Source: JABIKK01 sp964622835 (GTDB lineage Archaea > Nanobdellota > Nanobdellia > SCGC-AAA011-G17 > UBA489). Taken from it: a stretch of 64,000 nt of DNA. Positions within the stretch are counted from its first letter, which is position 1. The number at the start of each line of letters is the position of its first letter. The translations under genes and the position numbers were made by a program. Shown here in pieces: positions 25,033 to 33,384 of the stretch. The stretch spans positions 1 to 64,000 of the forward strand of contig CAZUSA010000002.1 of the NCBI GenBank assembly GCA_964622835.1. The letters run 5' to 3'. The notes under the pieces are model-generated. The model made no database searches. It was not told the origin of the DNA and was given only the letters and a program-made list of their open reading frames with translations.

Positions 25033-25608
25033 ATGATACAACACCTTACTCGGGGAAATATTATAGGAAAAGGAAAACGAGGCATTGTGTACAAAGGATT
25101 CTATGGACGACGACGATGTGCCATCAAAATAACAAACACAAACAGCACAGCCATCGGCCGTATTGCCATTGAAGCAGAATGGTTACAAAAACTCAATAAA
25201 AAAAAGATTGGACCAACATATTATACTTCAGATAAAACGACCTTAGTCATGGAATACCTTGACGGTGTCCACCTTTCTGTGTACTTGAAAACAGAAACGC
25301 CAGCAAAAAAAGAAGATATCTTACGCCAGATCTTTGACCAATGTTCTATTATGGATAGAATGAACGTAAACAAATTCGAAATGCATAGTATAACAAAAAA
25401 CGCCATCGTTGTAAAAAACAAGGTAACACTCATCGACTTTGAACGATGTAAACACACAGAAGATCCAAAGAATGTTACACAATTTTGCCAATTCTTACGC
25501 AAACAAGGATATGGTAAAAACACTAAAGAAATCTTACGTGCACTTAAGTTATACAAAGAACAACGAACAATAAAAGAGAGGAACGCATTACGCCGCTTGT
25601 TTTTTTGA
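25033..25608 (+). CDS. Small Bud32-like predicted Ser/Thr kinase (COG2112 type)
   Basis: A 191-aa minimal kinase fold. The glycine loop is 'IGKGKRGIVYKG' (11-22), the ATP lysine K32, the helix C glutamate E48 and hinge 'MEYLDGVHL'. The catalytic-loop equivalent reads H118-S-I-T-K-N123 instead of HRD...N, and the metal-binding motif is D135-F-E. Archaeal COG2112 proteins show the same reduced loop. Substrates are unknown. The 3' end overlaps the convergent primase gene by 21 nt. Confidence 0.78.
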   Translation: MIQHLTRGNIIGKGKRGIVYKGFYGRRRCAIKITNTNSTAIGRIAIEAEWLQKLNKKKIGPTYYTSDKTTLVMEYLDGVHLSVYLKTETPAKKEDILRQIFDQCSIMDRMNVNKFEMHSITKNAIVVKNKVTLIDFERCKHTEDPKNVTQFCQFLRKQGYGKNTKEILRALKLYKEQRTIKERNALRRLFF

Positions 25609-26994
25609 AGCTTTCTTTACCGTTTTTTTAACAACCTTCTTTTTTGTTTTCTTCTTCTGCTTTTCCCACCGTAACTTACCCAACGTAAAATTCAAAGGAT
25701 TCTTAACTTTATCACAATGCAATCCCACACACGCAACCCCTAAATCTTTGTAATATGCTTTATTCGAACAATTCGGTGGCAACATACGTGTCTTACTTCG
25801 TTTAATCGATTGTAATTGGCCACGCAAATATCCCTCACGTAACGGTTCATAATTTTTAGCATTCCACTCTTGCAATTTAGCATCAATAATTTCATACGGA
25901 TATTGTAATGCATTAAAGAAATTCATCAACACAAAGACTGCACGTTTACGCCCATCTGTTTGCACACCTTTTAACAACTGTTGAATACACGACGGATAAT
26001 ACTCTTCTTTAATTTCAACATAATTAATAGCTTCCTGGCTAAAATCATGCTTTTGTTGTGCTGCATCAAGAGCAAAGACATCTTTCCCTTTCATAATAAT
26101 AGTAGAACGCTTCTTCTCCTGTCCTGGACGTTTTGAAAAATCAAAGGATTGCATCACTAACGACCGTGCTTCACCCGGTTCTGCCTTCCTCATAAAAGGA
26201 ATATCTGTTGTTACCTTGTCTATCTTTGCAGATCCCAACTTGAATGTTTGCACAGCATTAGGATCAACAGGAATACTCATCAATCCGGACTTTTCATTCA
26301 CAGAATACACCGAACGAAACAAATGGCGAGATGAAATAAGAATAGTATCAATATCAACAACAGCAAACGGATTAAACTTTCCATCAACTGTTATTAATTC
26401 TTTTTCAGGTTTTCCTGTCGCCTTAATAATCTCTTGCAACGACTGTCCAGACAAAATAGAATCACGCAACTTATCAGCAATCATATCCTCTAAAAATGCA
26501 GCAATCATACGCGGTCCTTCAGGAAACATTATTTCAATAGGAATACCACCCACTTCTTCAGGAAACGATTCAAACGGAACAAGAATGTGAAACCCTTTAC
26601 GACCACTAAACTTCACACCAACAGATGTAATCCCATAAAACTTCAATGCTTCAACCAACAAATACGTTGTAATTTGAGAATACTCAACATACGGAGAATC
26701 AATATCCAACACACAATCCCAACCAATACGTAACCCATCCAACTCTTTCTTTGGCATACCCGTTACAATTTCTAAAGGATTACGCCACCGTTCTTCAGAC
26801 ACATGAAATGACGTTGCACCATTCCGTGCAAACTCTAAAACATCAGAAGGATACTGGATCATATCAGGACGTTTACCAAAACCACCATCACCATACTTCA
26901 CAGCAACTTCACGATCTTTTGCCAATGCAACCATAGCATCTTGCACATCACGACGAGCGTAAAACTGTAGTAAAGCCTCAGGGTCAGTGATCAT
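25588..26994 (-). CDS. priS: DNA primase small (catalytic) subunit PriS
   Basis: Archaeo-eukaryotic primase catalytic subunit. The catalytic aspartates are D97 and D99 in 'CVLDIDSP', and the nucleotide-binding 'KFSGRKGFHIL' is at about 128-138. It is longer (468 aa) than many PriS proteins and ends in a K-rich tail (KKKTKKKVVKKTVKK...). A CxxC/H-type region near 410-440 may hold a metal. I start at 26994 because a GCGTTTAAA box lies about 25 nt away and the upstream frame enters the prefoldin gene. No large subunit is in the window. Confidence 0.88.
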   Translation of the reverse strand: MITDPEALLQFYARRDVQDAMVALAKDREVAVKYGDGGFGKRPDMIQYPSDVLEFARNGATSFHVSEERWRNPLEIVTGMPKKELDGLRIGWDCVLDIDSPYVEYSQITTYLLVEALKFYGITSVGVKFSGRKGFHILVPFESFPEEVGGIPIEIMFPEGPRMIAAFLEDMIADKLRDSILSGQSLQEIIKATGKPEKELITVDGKFNPFAVVDIDTILISSRHLFRSVYSVNEKSGLMSIPVDPNAVQTFKLGSAKIDKVTTDIPFMRKAEPGEARSLVMQSFDFSKRPGQEKKRSTIIMKGKDVFALDAAQQKHDFSQEAINYVEIKEEYYPSCIQQLLKGVQTDGRKRAVFVLMNFFNALQYPYEIIDAKLQEWNAKNYEPLREGYLRGQLQSIKRSKTRMLPPNCSNKAYYKDLGVACVGLHCDKVKNPLNFTLGKLRWEKQKKKTKKKVVKKTVKKASKKQAA

Positions 26995-27049
26995 AGAAGA
27001 CCTATCAGAAATGCGTTTAAATAGATTTAGCGGGTCAACAGGCTGAAAA

Positions 27050-27508
27050 CTAGTGTTTATGATCGTGAGCACAATTCTCATCATGCACATGCTCTTGTTG
27101 TTGTGTTGCAGCAGCCTTTGACAATTCAGCACTTAATTTTGTACCCTTTTCAATGCCTTCTTTTACTTCAGCATCCAATTGCTTAGCAAGATCTTGCAAT
27201 TCAACTAACTGTTTTTTCACTAACTCTTTTGATGTAGCAATATCACGTTCGATAGCAATACCAGAACCAATATTCACAAGAACATTATCATTTTCTTCTA
27301 ACGTCGCTTTAGCAAAAACACCAGAACCTAACGGAGCAAAAATGGGTGATGCTTTCTTAGCACCTTTTAATCCATCTAACGTTTCAATAAGTGTAGTAAA
27401 CTCAGTCATTTGATTTTCAATAATTTGTTTTCGTTGTTGTAACTGTTGCATAGACTGTTGAATCATTTGGAATTCCATATACTTTGCTTGCATATCTTTT
27501 TCAGTCAT
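27050..27508 (-). CDS. pfdA: Prefoldin subunit alpha
   Basis: 152 aa. Two coiled-coil helices (about 1-55 and 95-140) with beta hairpins between ('ASPIFAPLGSGVFAKATL', 'NVLVNIGSGIAIERD') are the alpha-prefoldin signature. The last 15 residues are H-V-H-D-E-N-C-A-H-D-H-K-H, a histidine/cysteine tail that could bind metal and is not part of the usual subunit. Its start overlaps the L14e stop by 4 nt, ending the L34e-L14e-pfdA operon. Confidence 0.92.
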   Translation of the reverse strand: MTEKDMQAKYMEFQMIQQSMQQLQQRKQIIENQMTEFTTLIETLDGLKGAKKASPIFAPLGSGVFAKATLEENDNVLVNIGSGIAIERDIATSKELVKKQLVELQDLAKQLDAEVKEGIEKGTKLSAELSKAAATQQQEHVHDENCAHDHKH

Positions 27509-27918
27509 TTTTTAGCAACCTTCTTTGTAACTTTTTTTACAACTTTCTTAACAACCTTCTTCGCAAGTTTAGTTTCTTTTTTAGGAACATCTTTCTTTAC
27601 TGCTTCTATCTTTGGAACGTCCTTCTTCTTCAACAAAGACTTTCTTACTTTAATCGGACGAGCCCTAGGAGACTTCGATTTTACATCAGCAATAACAACA
27701 TGAATTTTCTTAAACGCAGCAACAACATCAGCATGTTTTGCACCCTTCTTAATATCCAACGTTTGATCTAACGGTTCTAAGTGCATAATATTACACTTAC
27801 GACGACGTACTTGACCATCAATTAACACCAAGGTACCATCAATCTTCTCTACAATAACAGCTTTCATACCAGCATCACGACCAGCAAGCTTCATACAAAC
27901 GGTACCAATATCCAACAT
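27505..27918 (-). CDS. rpl14e: Large ribosomal subunit protein eL14 (L14e)
   Basis: 137 aa. The KOW-type SH3 core (1-75, 'DIGTVCMKLAGRDAGMKAVIVEKIDGTLVLIDGQVRRRKCNIMHLEP') matches eL14. The last 45 residues are an added K/V/P tail ending in repeats of K-K-V-V-K-K, absent from typical archaeal L14e (about 80-100 aa) but recalling animal eL14 tails. Its start overlaps the L34e stop codon by 1 nt. Confidence 0.92.
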   Translation of the reverse strand: MLDIGTVCMKLAGRDAGMKAVIVEKIDGTLVLIDGQVRRRKCNIMHLEPLDQTLDIKKGAKHADVVAAFKKIHVVIADVKSKSPRARPIKVRKSLLKKKDVPKIEAVKKDVPKKETKLAKKVVKKVVKKVTKKVAKK

Positions 27919-28184
27919 TATTCATTCCTCGCCTTTCTTCTAAAAAAATCACGCATAGCCTTTGAACTTAATACGCCACCAAACGGGCGTGTAGGACTTC
28001 GTTGCGATCGTGGTATTGCACGTAACTTCGCTTGACGTAATCGTGGAACACCATGTAAACGACGCCCTGTAACAGCACAAACAGGTGCTGAAGGATGCTT
28101 ATCAGATACTACATTCTTTCTCCGACCACCAGGTAAACGAACTATTTTACGTCTTTTTCCACGCATATTTAATGTTGAAACCAT
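27918..28184 (-). CDS. rpl34e: Large ribosomal subunit protein eL34 (L34e)
   Basis: 88 aa from ATG 28184. 'VRLPGGRRKNVVSDKHPSAPVCAVTGRRLHGVPRLRQAKLRAIPRSQRSPTRPFGG' is the L34e pattern, but the usual C-x2-C zinc pair is reduced to one cysteine. ATG 28184 is favoured over 28202, because the TATA at 28208-28216 is about 28 nt away. In many archaea adk and cmk interrupt this region; here they are absent. Confidence 0.9.
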   Translation of the reverse strand: MVSTLNMRGKRRKIVRLPGGRRKNVVSDKHPSAPVCAVTGRRLHGVPRLRQAKLRAIPRSQRSPTRPFGGVLSSKAMRDFFRRKARNE

Positions 28185-28207
28185 CGTAGAATGAACGCCC
28201 AAACACG

Positions 28208-28216
28208 CTTTAAAAG
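28208..28216 (-). promoter_or_regulatory. TATA box for L34e-L14e-pfdA operon
   Basis: CTTTTAAAG on the minus strand, 28 nt before ATG 28184, separates this operon from the ribosomal superoperon ending at 28231. Confidence 0.5.
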
Positions 28217-28230
28217 GCTTTTGGGTCTTT

Positions 28231-28698
28231 CTAATGAATCTTCATCAGTTTCCGTGTGATCAAACTAAAGATGATCGCTGACCAAAAATATAACCCTAAC
28301 CAACCAAAACCAGTGCCAAATAAGGGTATTTTTGCACCCCATGAAACAATCTCACCAGCATCGCCAAAGCGTAATCGTAACCAACCAAAAATAAGAATCA
28401 ATGGAACAAATGTGATCAATGTTGGCTTCATGCTATGCTTCATATACTGCATGTTCTTTTCCATCATCATCTTCTGTGCTTCCATAAACTTCTCAGGATT
28501 ATCTTTCAACTCTTTCAACTCTTTCTGCATATCTTTCAATTCCTTCTTTAAGGTCTTCATCAACTCCTGATCTGTTACCAACTTATACGTAATATTGATC
28601 ATTAACGTTAACACTAACGAAACAAGAATAATACCCACTGCATCACCCCATAAGAATAACGGTTGAAATACCCACTCAAAAAACTGTTCTAAGACCAT
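28231..28698 (-). CDS. EMC3/TMCO1-type membrane insertase (DUF106)
   Basis: Archaeal Oxa1-superfamily insertase of 155 aa. A membrane helix at about 20-40 is followed by a charged cytosolic coiled coil ('ELKDMQKELKELKDNPEKFMEAQKMMMEKNM') and two or three membrane helices ('PTLITFVPLILIFGWL', 'GTGFGWLGLYFWSAIIFSLI'). The family inserts small membrane proteins alongside Sec. The position 2 nt after secY supports joint function in the translocon. Confidence 0.9.
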   Translation of the reverse strand: MVLEQFFEWVFQPLFLWGDAVGIILVSLVLTLMINITYKLVTDQELMKTLKKELKDMQKELKELKDNPEKFMEAQKMMMEKNMQYMKHSMKPTLITFVPLILIFGWLRLRFGDAGEIVSWGAKIPLFGTGFGWLGLYFWSAIIFSLITRKLMKIH

Positions 28699-28700
28699 TG

Positions 28701-30107
28701 TTATGTTTCCATCATTTTACGCAACGCAGGATGCATATCCATCATGTGCTGCTGTGCAATCTCCTCGTAAAGCTTGTATATAATCATTACTGCTAATAAA
28801 ATACCCGTACCATTTGCTAACGCACCCATTAAATCCGCACCAGCAGCCAATACACCAATAGCAATACCACCTAACACAGTTAATGAAGGAATATAACGAT
28901 TAAGAATTGCTTCTAACACTCTCGGATCACGACGGAACCCAGGAATTTGTAAACCAGATGCCATCATCTTCTTTGCTTGAGCGGCAGCATCCATACCTGA
29001 CGTTTGCACCCAGAACACGGAAAATAATACTGCACCACCAATCATTAATGTCATGTACGCAGCAGCATGTGCAATATCTAAACCAGTTAACGAACTCGTA
29101 ATAAGACCTTGCATCACATTCGGAGGATAAATCCATGAAACCAACCCCGTTGACGGCGTGTTCCCAATAAACGTCCCTAAGAACGGTTTACCCCAATTTT
29201 CAAGCAATCTAGCCCATAATTGAATATTTGCTAGTAATGCCGCTGTTAAAATAACAGGAATATTGGATGTGTACAAAAAGTTTAACGGCCACCGCATACC
29301 ATGACCACGAACGCGACCAAACGATAACGGAATCTCAATCTTCATCGACTGAGCATACACTGCTAACAAAAAGATAACAACCGTTGCAATAATAACAGCC
29401 AATGCCAACCCTGCACCCAACGGATTACGACCCATCAACGACTGGAAAAATACCCACGCTTGACCAATAGGCGCCTGACCAGAACCAAATGCCCATGCAC
29501 CAACGCTGTTTAATGGCGAGAATGCACGTACGACAATTGAACTGGACACACCGGCAGCGATGAACAATGATACACCAGAACCAAATCCATATTTGTTAAT
29601 AACCTGATCCATGTATAATACCATGAAACCACCCAAAATTAATTGGAACACTAACACAAACTGCATTGCCACATAACTTGATGTTCCTAACAACTCCGCA
29701 GCAGGAGCGAGACCACCTAAGAATACATAAATAAACGCTTCAAAAATAATAAAGAATACTGTCACAATCTTTTGTAAACTCTGGAAAAAGTTTTTACCAT
29801 CAGGAGTATTTGTATCAATCTTCAAAATGCCTGAACCTGTTAACAACTGCAGTACGATGGATGACGTTACGATAGGCCCAATACCCAATGAAAGAATAGA
29901 ACCAAAACTTGCACCCAAAATAATCGATAACGATTCAAACTGAGATAATGCATTTTGACCTAACCCATATAAAGGAATAGCTGATAAAATAAAGAATGCA
30001 ACAAGAATAAGCAACGTCCACTTTAACTTCGTCTTAAAAGAAAGTCTTTTTTCTGTAGGAGCACGCACTTCAGGAAAAATATTTGCAACGTTTTCTAAAA
30101 AACCCAT
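28701..30107 (-). CDS. secY: Preprotein translocase subunit SecY
   Basis: Ten-helix channel subunit of 468 aa. 'AIPLYGLGQ', the plug region, the loop 'TNTPDGKNFFQSLQ', 'DQVINKYGFGSGVSLFI' and the C-terminal 'LAVMIIYKLYEEIAQQHMMDMHP' are typical of archaeal SecY/Sec61 alpha. It lies 28 nt after L15 at the end of the superoperon, followed by the EMC3-type gene. SecE is encoded at 5487; no SecG/Sec61 beta gene was seen. Confidence 0.97.
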   Translation of the reverse strand: MGFLENVANIFPEVRAPTEKRLSFKTKLKWTLLILVAFFILSAIPLYGLGQNALSQFESLSIILGASFGSILSLGIGPIVTSSIVLQLLTGSGILKIDTNTPDGKNFFQSLQKIVTVFFIIFEAFIYVFLGGLAPAAELLGTSSYVAMQFVLVFQLILGGFMVLYMDQVINKYGFGSGVSLFIAAGVSSSIVVRAFSPLNSVGAWAFGSGQAPIGQAWVFFQSLMGRNPLGAGLALAVIIATVVIFLLAVYAQSMKIEIPLSFGRVRGHGMRWPLNFLYTSNIPVILTAALLANIQLWARLLENWGKPFLGTFIGNTPSTGLVSWIYPPNVMQGLITSSLTGLDIAHAAAYMTLMIGGAVLFSVFWVQTSGMDAAAQAKKMMASGLQIPGFRRDPRVLEAILNRYIPSLTVLGGIAIGVLAAGADLMGALANGTGILLAVMIIYKLYEEIAQQHMMDMHPALRKMMET

Positions 30108-30135
30108 TATACTTTGTTCCTTTCCTTCTTTTTAA

Positions 30136-30564
30136 CTATTCTTCTTTAGCTTTCACTTCAGAAGGTGTTGTAACAAGCACTGTGCCACCAAGCTTTTCAA
30201 TCTTTTCTTTAGCCCGTGCAGAGCATGTTGCAACCGTGATTTCGTACTTACCTTGCGGTGTACCTGAACCTAATAACTTTTGGATACCCATAGCCGTTAA
30301 ATTAACCTTTGGTGTTTGTGGTAAATCACCCACGTTAATCGCCTTAACAGGAGAAACATTCTTTTTCTTAAACCCGTGCTTACCAAAATATGATAAACCA
30401 AACTTCTGTAATACTGTAAATTTACGATGATCAGCACGCTTACCCGTACCAGCGTTACCATATCCACCACGGTTACCTGAACCACGACGTTTCTTCGTAG
30501 ATCCACCACCATGAGTATTAGTACCGCGTGCACGCTTTGCTTTACGAATTCGTTGAGCAGTCAT
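30136..30564 (-). CDS. rpl15: Large ribosomal subunit protein uL15
   Basis: 142 aa. The glycine/arginine-rich N-terminus 'NTHGGGSTKKRRGSGNRGGYGNAGTGKRADHR' and 'FGKHGFKKK' are diagnostic of uL15, and the C-terminal alpha/beta domain runs from about 75. Its ATG overlaps the L30 stop by 4 nt. It is shortened at the C-terminus but complete. Confidence 0.95.
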   Translation of the reverse strand: MTAQRIRKAKRARGTNTHGGGSTKKRRGSGNRGGYGNAGTGKRADHRKFTVLQKFGLSYFGKHGFKKKNVSPVKAINVGDLPQTPKVNLTAMGIQKLLGSGTPQGKYEITVATCSARAKEKIEKLGGTVLVTTPSEVKAKEE

Positions 30565-31043
30565 ACCATCTTCTCCAACAAATCATTAATCTTATCTTTA
30601 CGGTACCCTAATACGCCCCCTTGAGAAAAAGGAACCTTAATACCCTTTTGTTCAAATCCTTTCTTTGGAGGATTCAACGTAAAAAATAATTTCAAACCAG
30701 GAACTTCTTTCAATTCCTTCTTAAACGACATAAAATCTTTAGCTAACTCAGGAATACTTTCCTTTAACTTATCTTTAACATACGCATCAGTTAATGGTTT
30801 ATTACCAGGTAACTTACCACGCTTCGTTAATAATGCAATACATGTTTTTTCATCAATTTCGCCCCATGTCGCAGCATGTTTAATCTTTTCAAGCATGCCA
30901 ATACTCTCAGGAGTATTCGGAACAACAACACACGTGTGTTTCTTATACAAACGCATACGCATAAACGTATTCTTAATATCCATCTTCATACCAGGCTTAC
31001 CCTTAATACGAATGACTGCAATCCGCTTCTTGTCAAGTGCCAT
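30561..31043 (-). CDS. rpl30: Large ribosomal subunit protein uL30
   Basis: The archaeal long form of uL30 (160 aa). The ferredoxin-like core 'RIAVIRIKGKPGMKMDIKNTFMRMRL' (about 7-35) and 'RGKLPGNKPLTDAYVKDKL' are seen, then a C-terminal extension that contacts neighbouring rRNA. One nucleotide overlaps between its ATG and the S5 stop. Confidence 0.95.
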   Translation of the reverse strand: MALDKKRIAVIRIKGKPGMKMDIKNTFMRMRLYKKHTCVVVPNTPESIGMLEKIKHAATWGEIDEKTCIALLTKRGKLPGNKPLTDAYVKDKLKESIPELAKDFMSFKKELKEVPGLKLFFTLNPPKKGFEQKGIKVPFSQGGVLGYRKDKINDLLEKMV

Positions 31044-31834
31044 TATACTTTTGCACCCTCCACAATACCTAACGTTTGATAATGTTCCTCTTGAACTTTC
31101 ACCTTAGATAACTGTTCTAACGCGTTGAAACATGCTTTCAATAAATTTAATTTTGTACCCGTGTGACCTGACGTTTTAGAATACACATCCTTAATACCAG
31201 CCATACTCAAAATCTTACGACATTCTTTCTCAACCACTAACCCCTTACCTTGCGGTGCAGGCATTAATGTCATCTTAACAGAACCACACTTACCTTGTAC
31301 AGCAAATGGAATAGAATTAGCCTTAGGTTCTCCTGATTCCCATGAACCACTACCACGACGAATTTTAATAAGATGTAACTTTGCTTGGAACGTTGCCTTT
31401 TCACGAGCAGGAACAGTTTCTCTAGCCTTACCTAATCCCAGACCAATGTATCCATCACCATTACCAACAACAGCTAACGCAGAAAAACTTGCTTTATTTC
31501 CTTCCTTTGTTTTCTTTTGCGTTTGACGCCAAATACTTGGTTTCCCACCACCAAACTTACCTTTAGATTGGCCAACAGATAATAAGTCATTTTGAATACC
31601 AGGTAATAATGCATCAACAATTTCTGCTTCAAGAATAGTCATACCCTTATCTAAAATTTCATCCATACTTGTAATCTTACCAGCCTTCACTAAACGACCC
31701 AACTTTGTAATAGGTTTCCATGCTTCAATATCAAATGCACGTTCACGAGAAACACCTTGACGAGAAACACCTTGCGGTACTTGCTCTTCCTTCTTCGGTA
31801 CATTCACTACTGTGCTTGCTTTGTCATCGACCAT
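31043..31834 (-). CDS. rps5: Small ribosomal subunit protein uS5
   Basis: 263 aa. The dsRBD-like N-domain shows 'FSALAVVGNGDGYIGLGLGKARETVPAREKA', and the C-domain shows 'MPAPQGKGLVVEKECRKILSMAGIKDVYSKTSGHTGTKLN', matching archaeal/eukaryotic uS5. A 30-residue polar N-terminal extension with a doubled 'QGVSR' precedes it. It sits 4 nt after L18. Confidence 0.95.
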   Translation of the reverse strand: MVDDKASTVVNVPKKEEQVPQGVSRQGVSRERAFDIEAWKPITKLGRLVKAGKITSMDEILDKGMTILEAEIVDALLPGIQNDLLSVGQSKGKFGGGKPSIWRQTQKKTKEGNKASFSALAVVGNGDGYIGLGLGKARETVPAREKATFQAKLHLIKIRRGSGSWESGEPKANSIPFAVQGKCGSVKMTLMPAPQGKGLVVEKECRKILSMAGIKDVYSKTSGHTGTKLNLLKACFNALEQLSKVKVQEEHYQTLGIVEGAKV

Positions 31835-31838
31835 TTTG

Positions 31839-32345
31839 TTATACCAATTTCTCCTTTAACCCTTTATAATCCTGCTTTACCGTCAAATGAGCCCCTTCAA
31901 TACGCTCCTGCGTAGGGAATACAGAGCCTTCATCTGTAACTTTTTCATGAGGAATAGGAATACCAGCATCAATCACACCACGTAATGCAGCAAAAACAGC
32001 TCCACCTGTATGAGGTTTTCTTCCACCTAAATCAGGAATTGCTTCTTTTACTTTCAATCCTAACGCTTTCTTACCAGCCAATAAACCAACAAGATATGCA
32101 GCCGGTGTGTTCTTCATCGAACCTTTAACATTATACTTCTTTTGTAATTCTTTTGAAGATGTTGCCGATAAAATAGTATCTCCATCAGGATGAAATTGAA
32201 CAAACTGAATAGTAATATTATGTAATGAACGACGTATAACTAAACGAATCTGACCAGCCTTTAACAAACCAAGACGACGCTTATAATCAGTTTTACCTTG
32301 ACGCTTTCTCTTATACAACATTCCACGACGTTTGAAACTCTTCAT
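31839..32345 (-). CDS. rpl18: Large ribosomal subunit protein uL18
   Basis: 168 aa, binds 5S rRNA. The basic N-terminus 'RRGMLYKRKRQGKTDYKRRLGLLKAGQIRLVIRRS' and the 'AYLVGLLAGKKAL' helix are the uL18 signature, with the archaeal insertion 'GSVFPTQERIEGAHL'. It overlaps L19e by 4 nt and leads to S5. Confidence 0.95.
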   Translation of the reverse strand: MKSFKRRGMLYKRKRQGKTDYKRRLGLLKAGQIRLVIRRSLHNITIQFVQFHPDGDTILSATSSKELQKKYNVKGSMKNTPAAYLVGLLAGKKALGLKVKEAIPDLGGRKPHTGGAVFAALRGVIDAGIPIPHEKVTDEGSVFPTQERIEGAHLTVKQDYKGLKEKLV

Positions 32346-32803
32346 TGTTTTTTAGTGCTTTGTCCAAGACTGTGCTCCTCAATGTATAATTTAATATGAC
32401 GACGACTTCTGAAAAAGCCACCCTTTGCCTTACGATATAACAAACGATAACTCTTCGTACCAATAACTTCTTTTTCACGCAATGTCTTTAACAAATCACG
32501 AATAGCACGTGTCTTGTTCATCCATGCATTTTTCTTTGGTAATCGTGCATGCTTTGTCCCACTTCTTCGACCAGGACCAGCTCGTCTTCCCTTTCTCTTT
32601 TGCTTTAAATGCTTTCGCAATCCACCTTTTGAAACACCTTGTTTCGGCTTCTTCTTAATAATGCCATCCTTTGCAAGAGAACGAATATCAGCTTTTGTGA
32701 TTGCTTCTTTAATAGAATCCAGACTCTCAACGTCAAACACAACTCTCGTTTGACCGCACTTCAATACTTGTGCTGCAATCCGTTTCTTATTACTTAAGTT
32801 CAT
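32342..32803 (-). CDS. rpl19e: Large ribosomal subunit protein eL19 (L19e)
   Basis: 153 aa. 'NLSNKKRIAAQVLKCGQTRV' and the basic hinge 'KGGLRKHLKQKRKGRRAGPGRRSGTKHARLPKK' are the eL19 hallmarks, ending in the long C-terminal helix. It overlaps both neighbours by 4 nt. Confidence 0.96.
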   Translation of the reverse strand: MNLSNKKRIAAQVLKCGQTRVVFDVESLDSIKEAITKADIRSLAKDGIIKKKPKQGVSKGGLRKHLKQKRKGRRAGPGRRSGTKHARLPKKNAWMNKTRAIRDLLKTLREKEVIGTKSYRLLYRKAKGGFFRSRRHIKLYIEEHSLGQSTKKQ

Positions 32804-33384
32804 TCTTTCTTCTCCAAGATCTTACGCTTTTCTTGTTCTACCTGCTTCTTTGATTCTTCAGGTTGTTCCGTTGTTTCTTTCTTTGCTGCTTTCTTATCAT
32901 CTTTTTTATCGTCTTTCTTTTCTTCCTTCTTAGCAGCCTTTTTAGCACGCTTTTCATTACGCTTTGTAATCAATGCTTTACGCTCCTTAAGTGTCGTTGC
33001 AACAGATTCCTTGAATACTGCTATATCTTGTACGTTAAGGATTTGAATCTTCTTTTCTTCACATGCTTGTACTAATGCTAATCTTTTTTTCATACCAACA
33101 TTACCAGCAATCGTAACAGGGTCAGTCATACCTTCTAACTCTTTCAATGTACTAACAATAATAACTTTGTGACCATCATGTGTTAAACCACGAACTTCCT
33201 TAGGAGAACCATATCCCATAGACGGTTGCTTACGATAACTTCGTAACTTCGTACGGAACTTAGAATGACGACCACGAGGAGCACGCCAGTTCTTCTTTAA
33301 CTTTGGTAAAAGATGCGCAGCTTGTTTCAAGAACGTTGGCTTCTTTGCCTTCGCTTCATTTCGTAATTTTAATAAGTCAGTCAT
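32800..33384 (-). CDS. rpl32e: Large ribosomal subunit protein eL32 (L32e)
   Basis: 194 aa. The core (about 15-135) has 'WRAPRGRHSKFRTKLRSYRKQPSMGYGSPKEVRGL' and 'VTIAGNVGMKKRLALVQACEEKKIQILN'. The last 55 residues are a K/E/D low-complexity tail (KKEEKKDDKKDDKK...), beyond the usual archaeal length. It overlaps L6 by 4 nt at its start. Confidence 0.94.
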   Translation of the reverse strand: MTDLLKLRNEAKAKKPTFLKQAAHLLPKLKKNWRAPRGRHSKFRTKLRSYRKQPSMGYGSPKEVRGLTHDGHKVIIVSTLKELEGMTDPVTIAGNVGMKKRLALVQACEEKKIQILNVQDIAVFKESVATTLKERKALITKRNEKRAKKAAKKEEKKDDKKDDKKAAKKETTEQPEESKKQVEQEKRKILEKKE

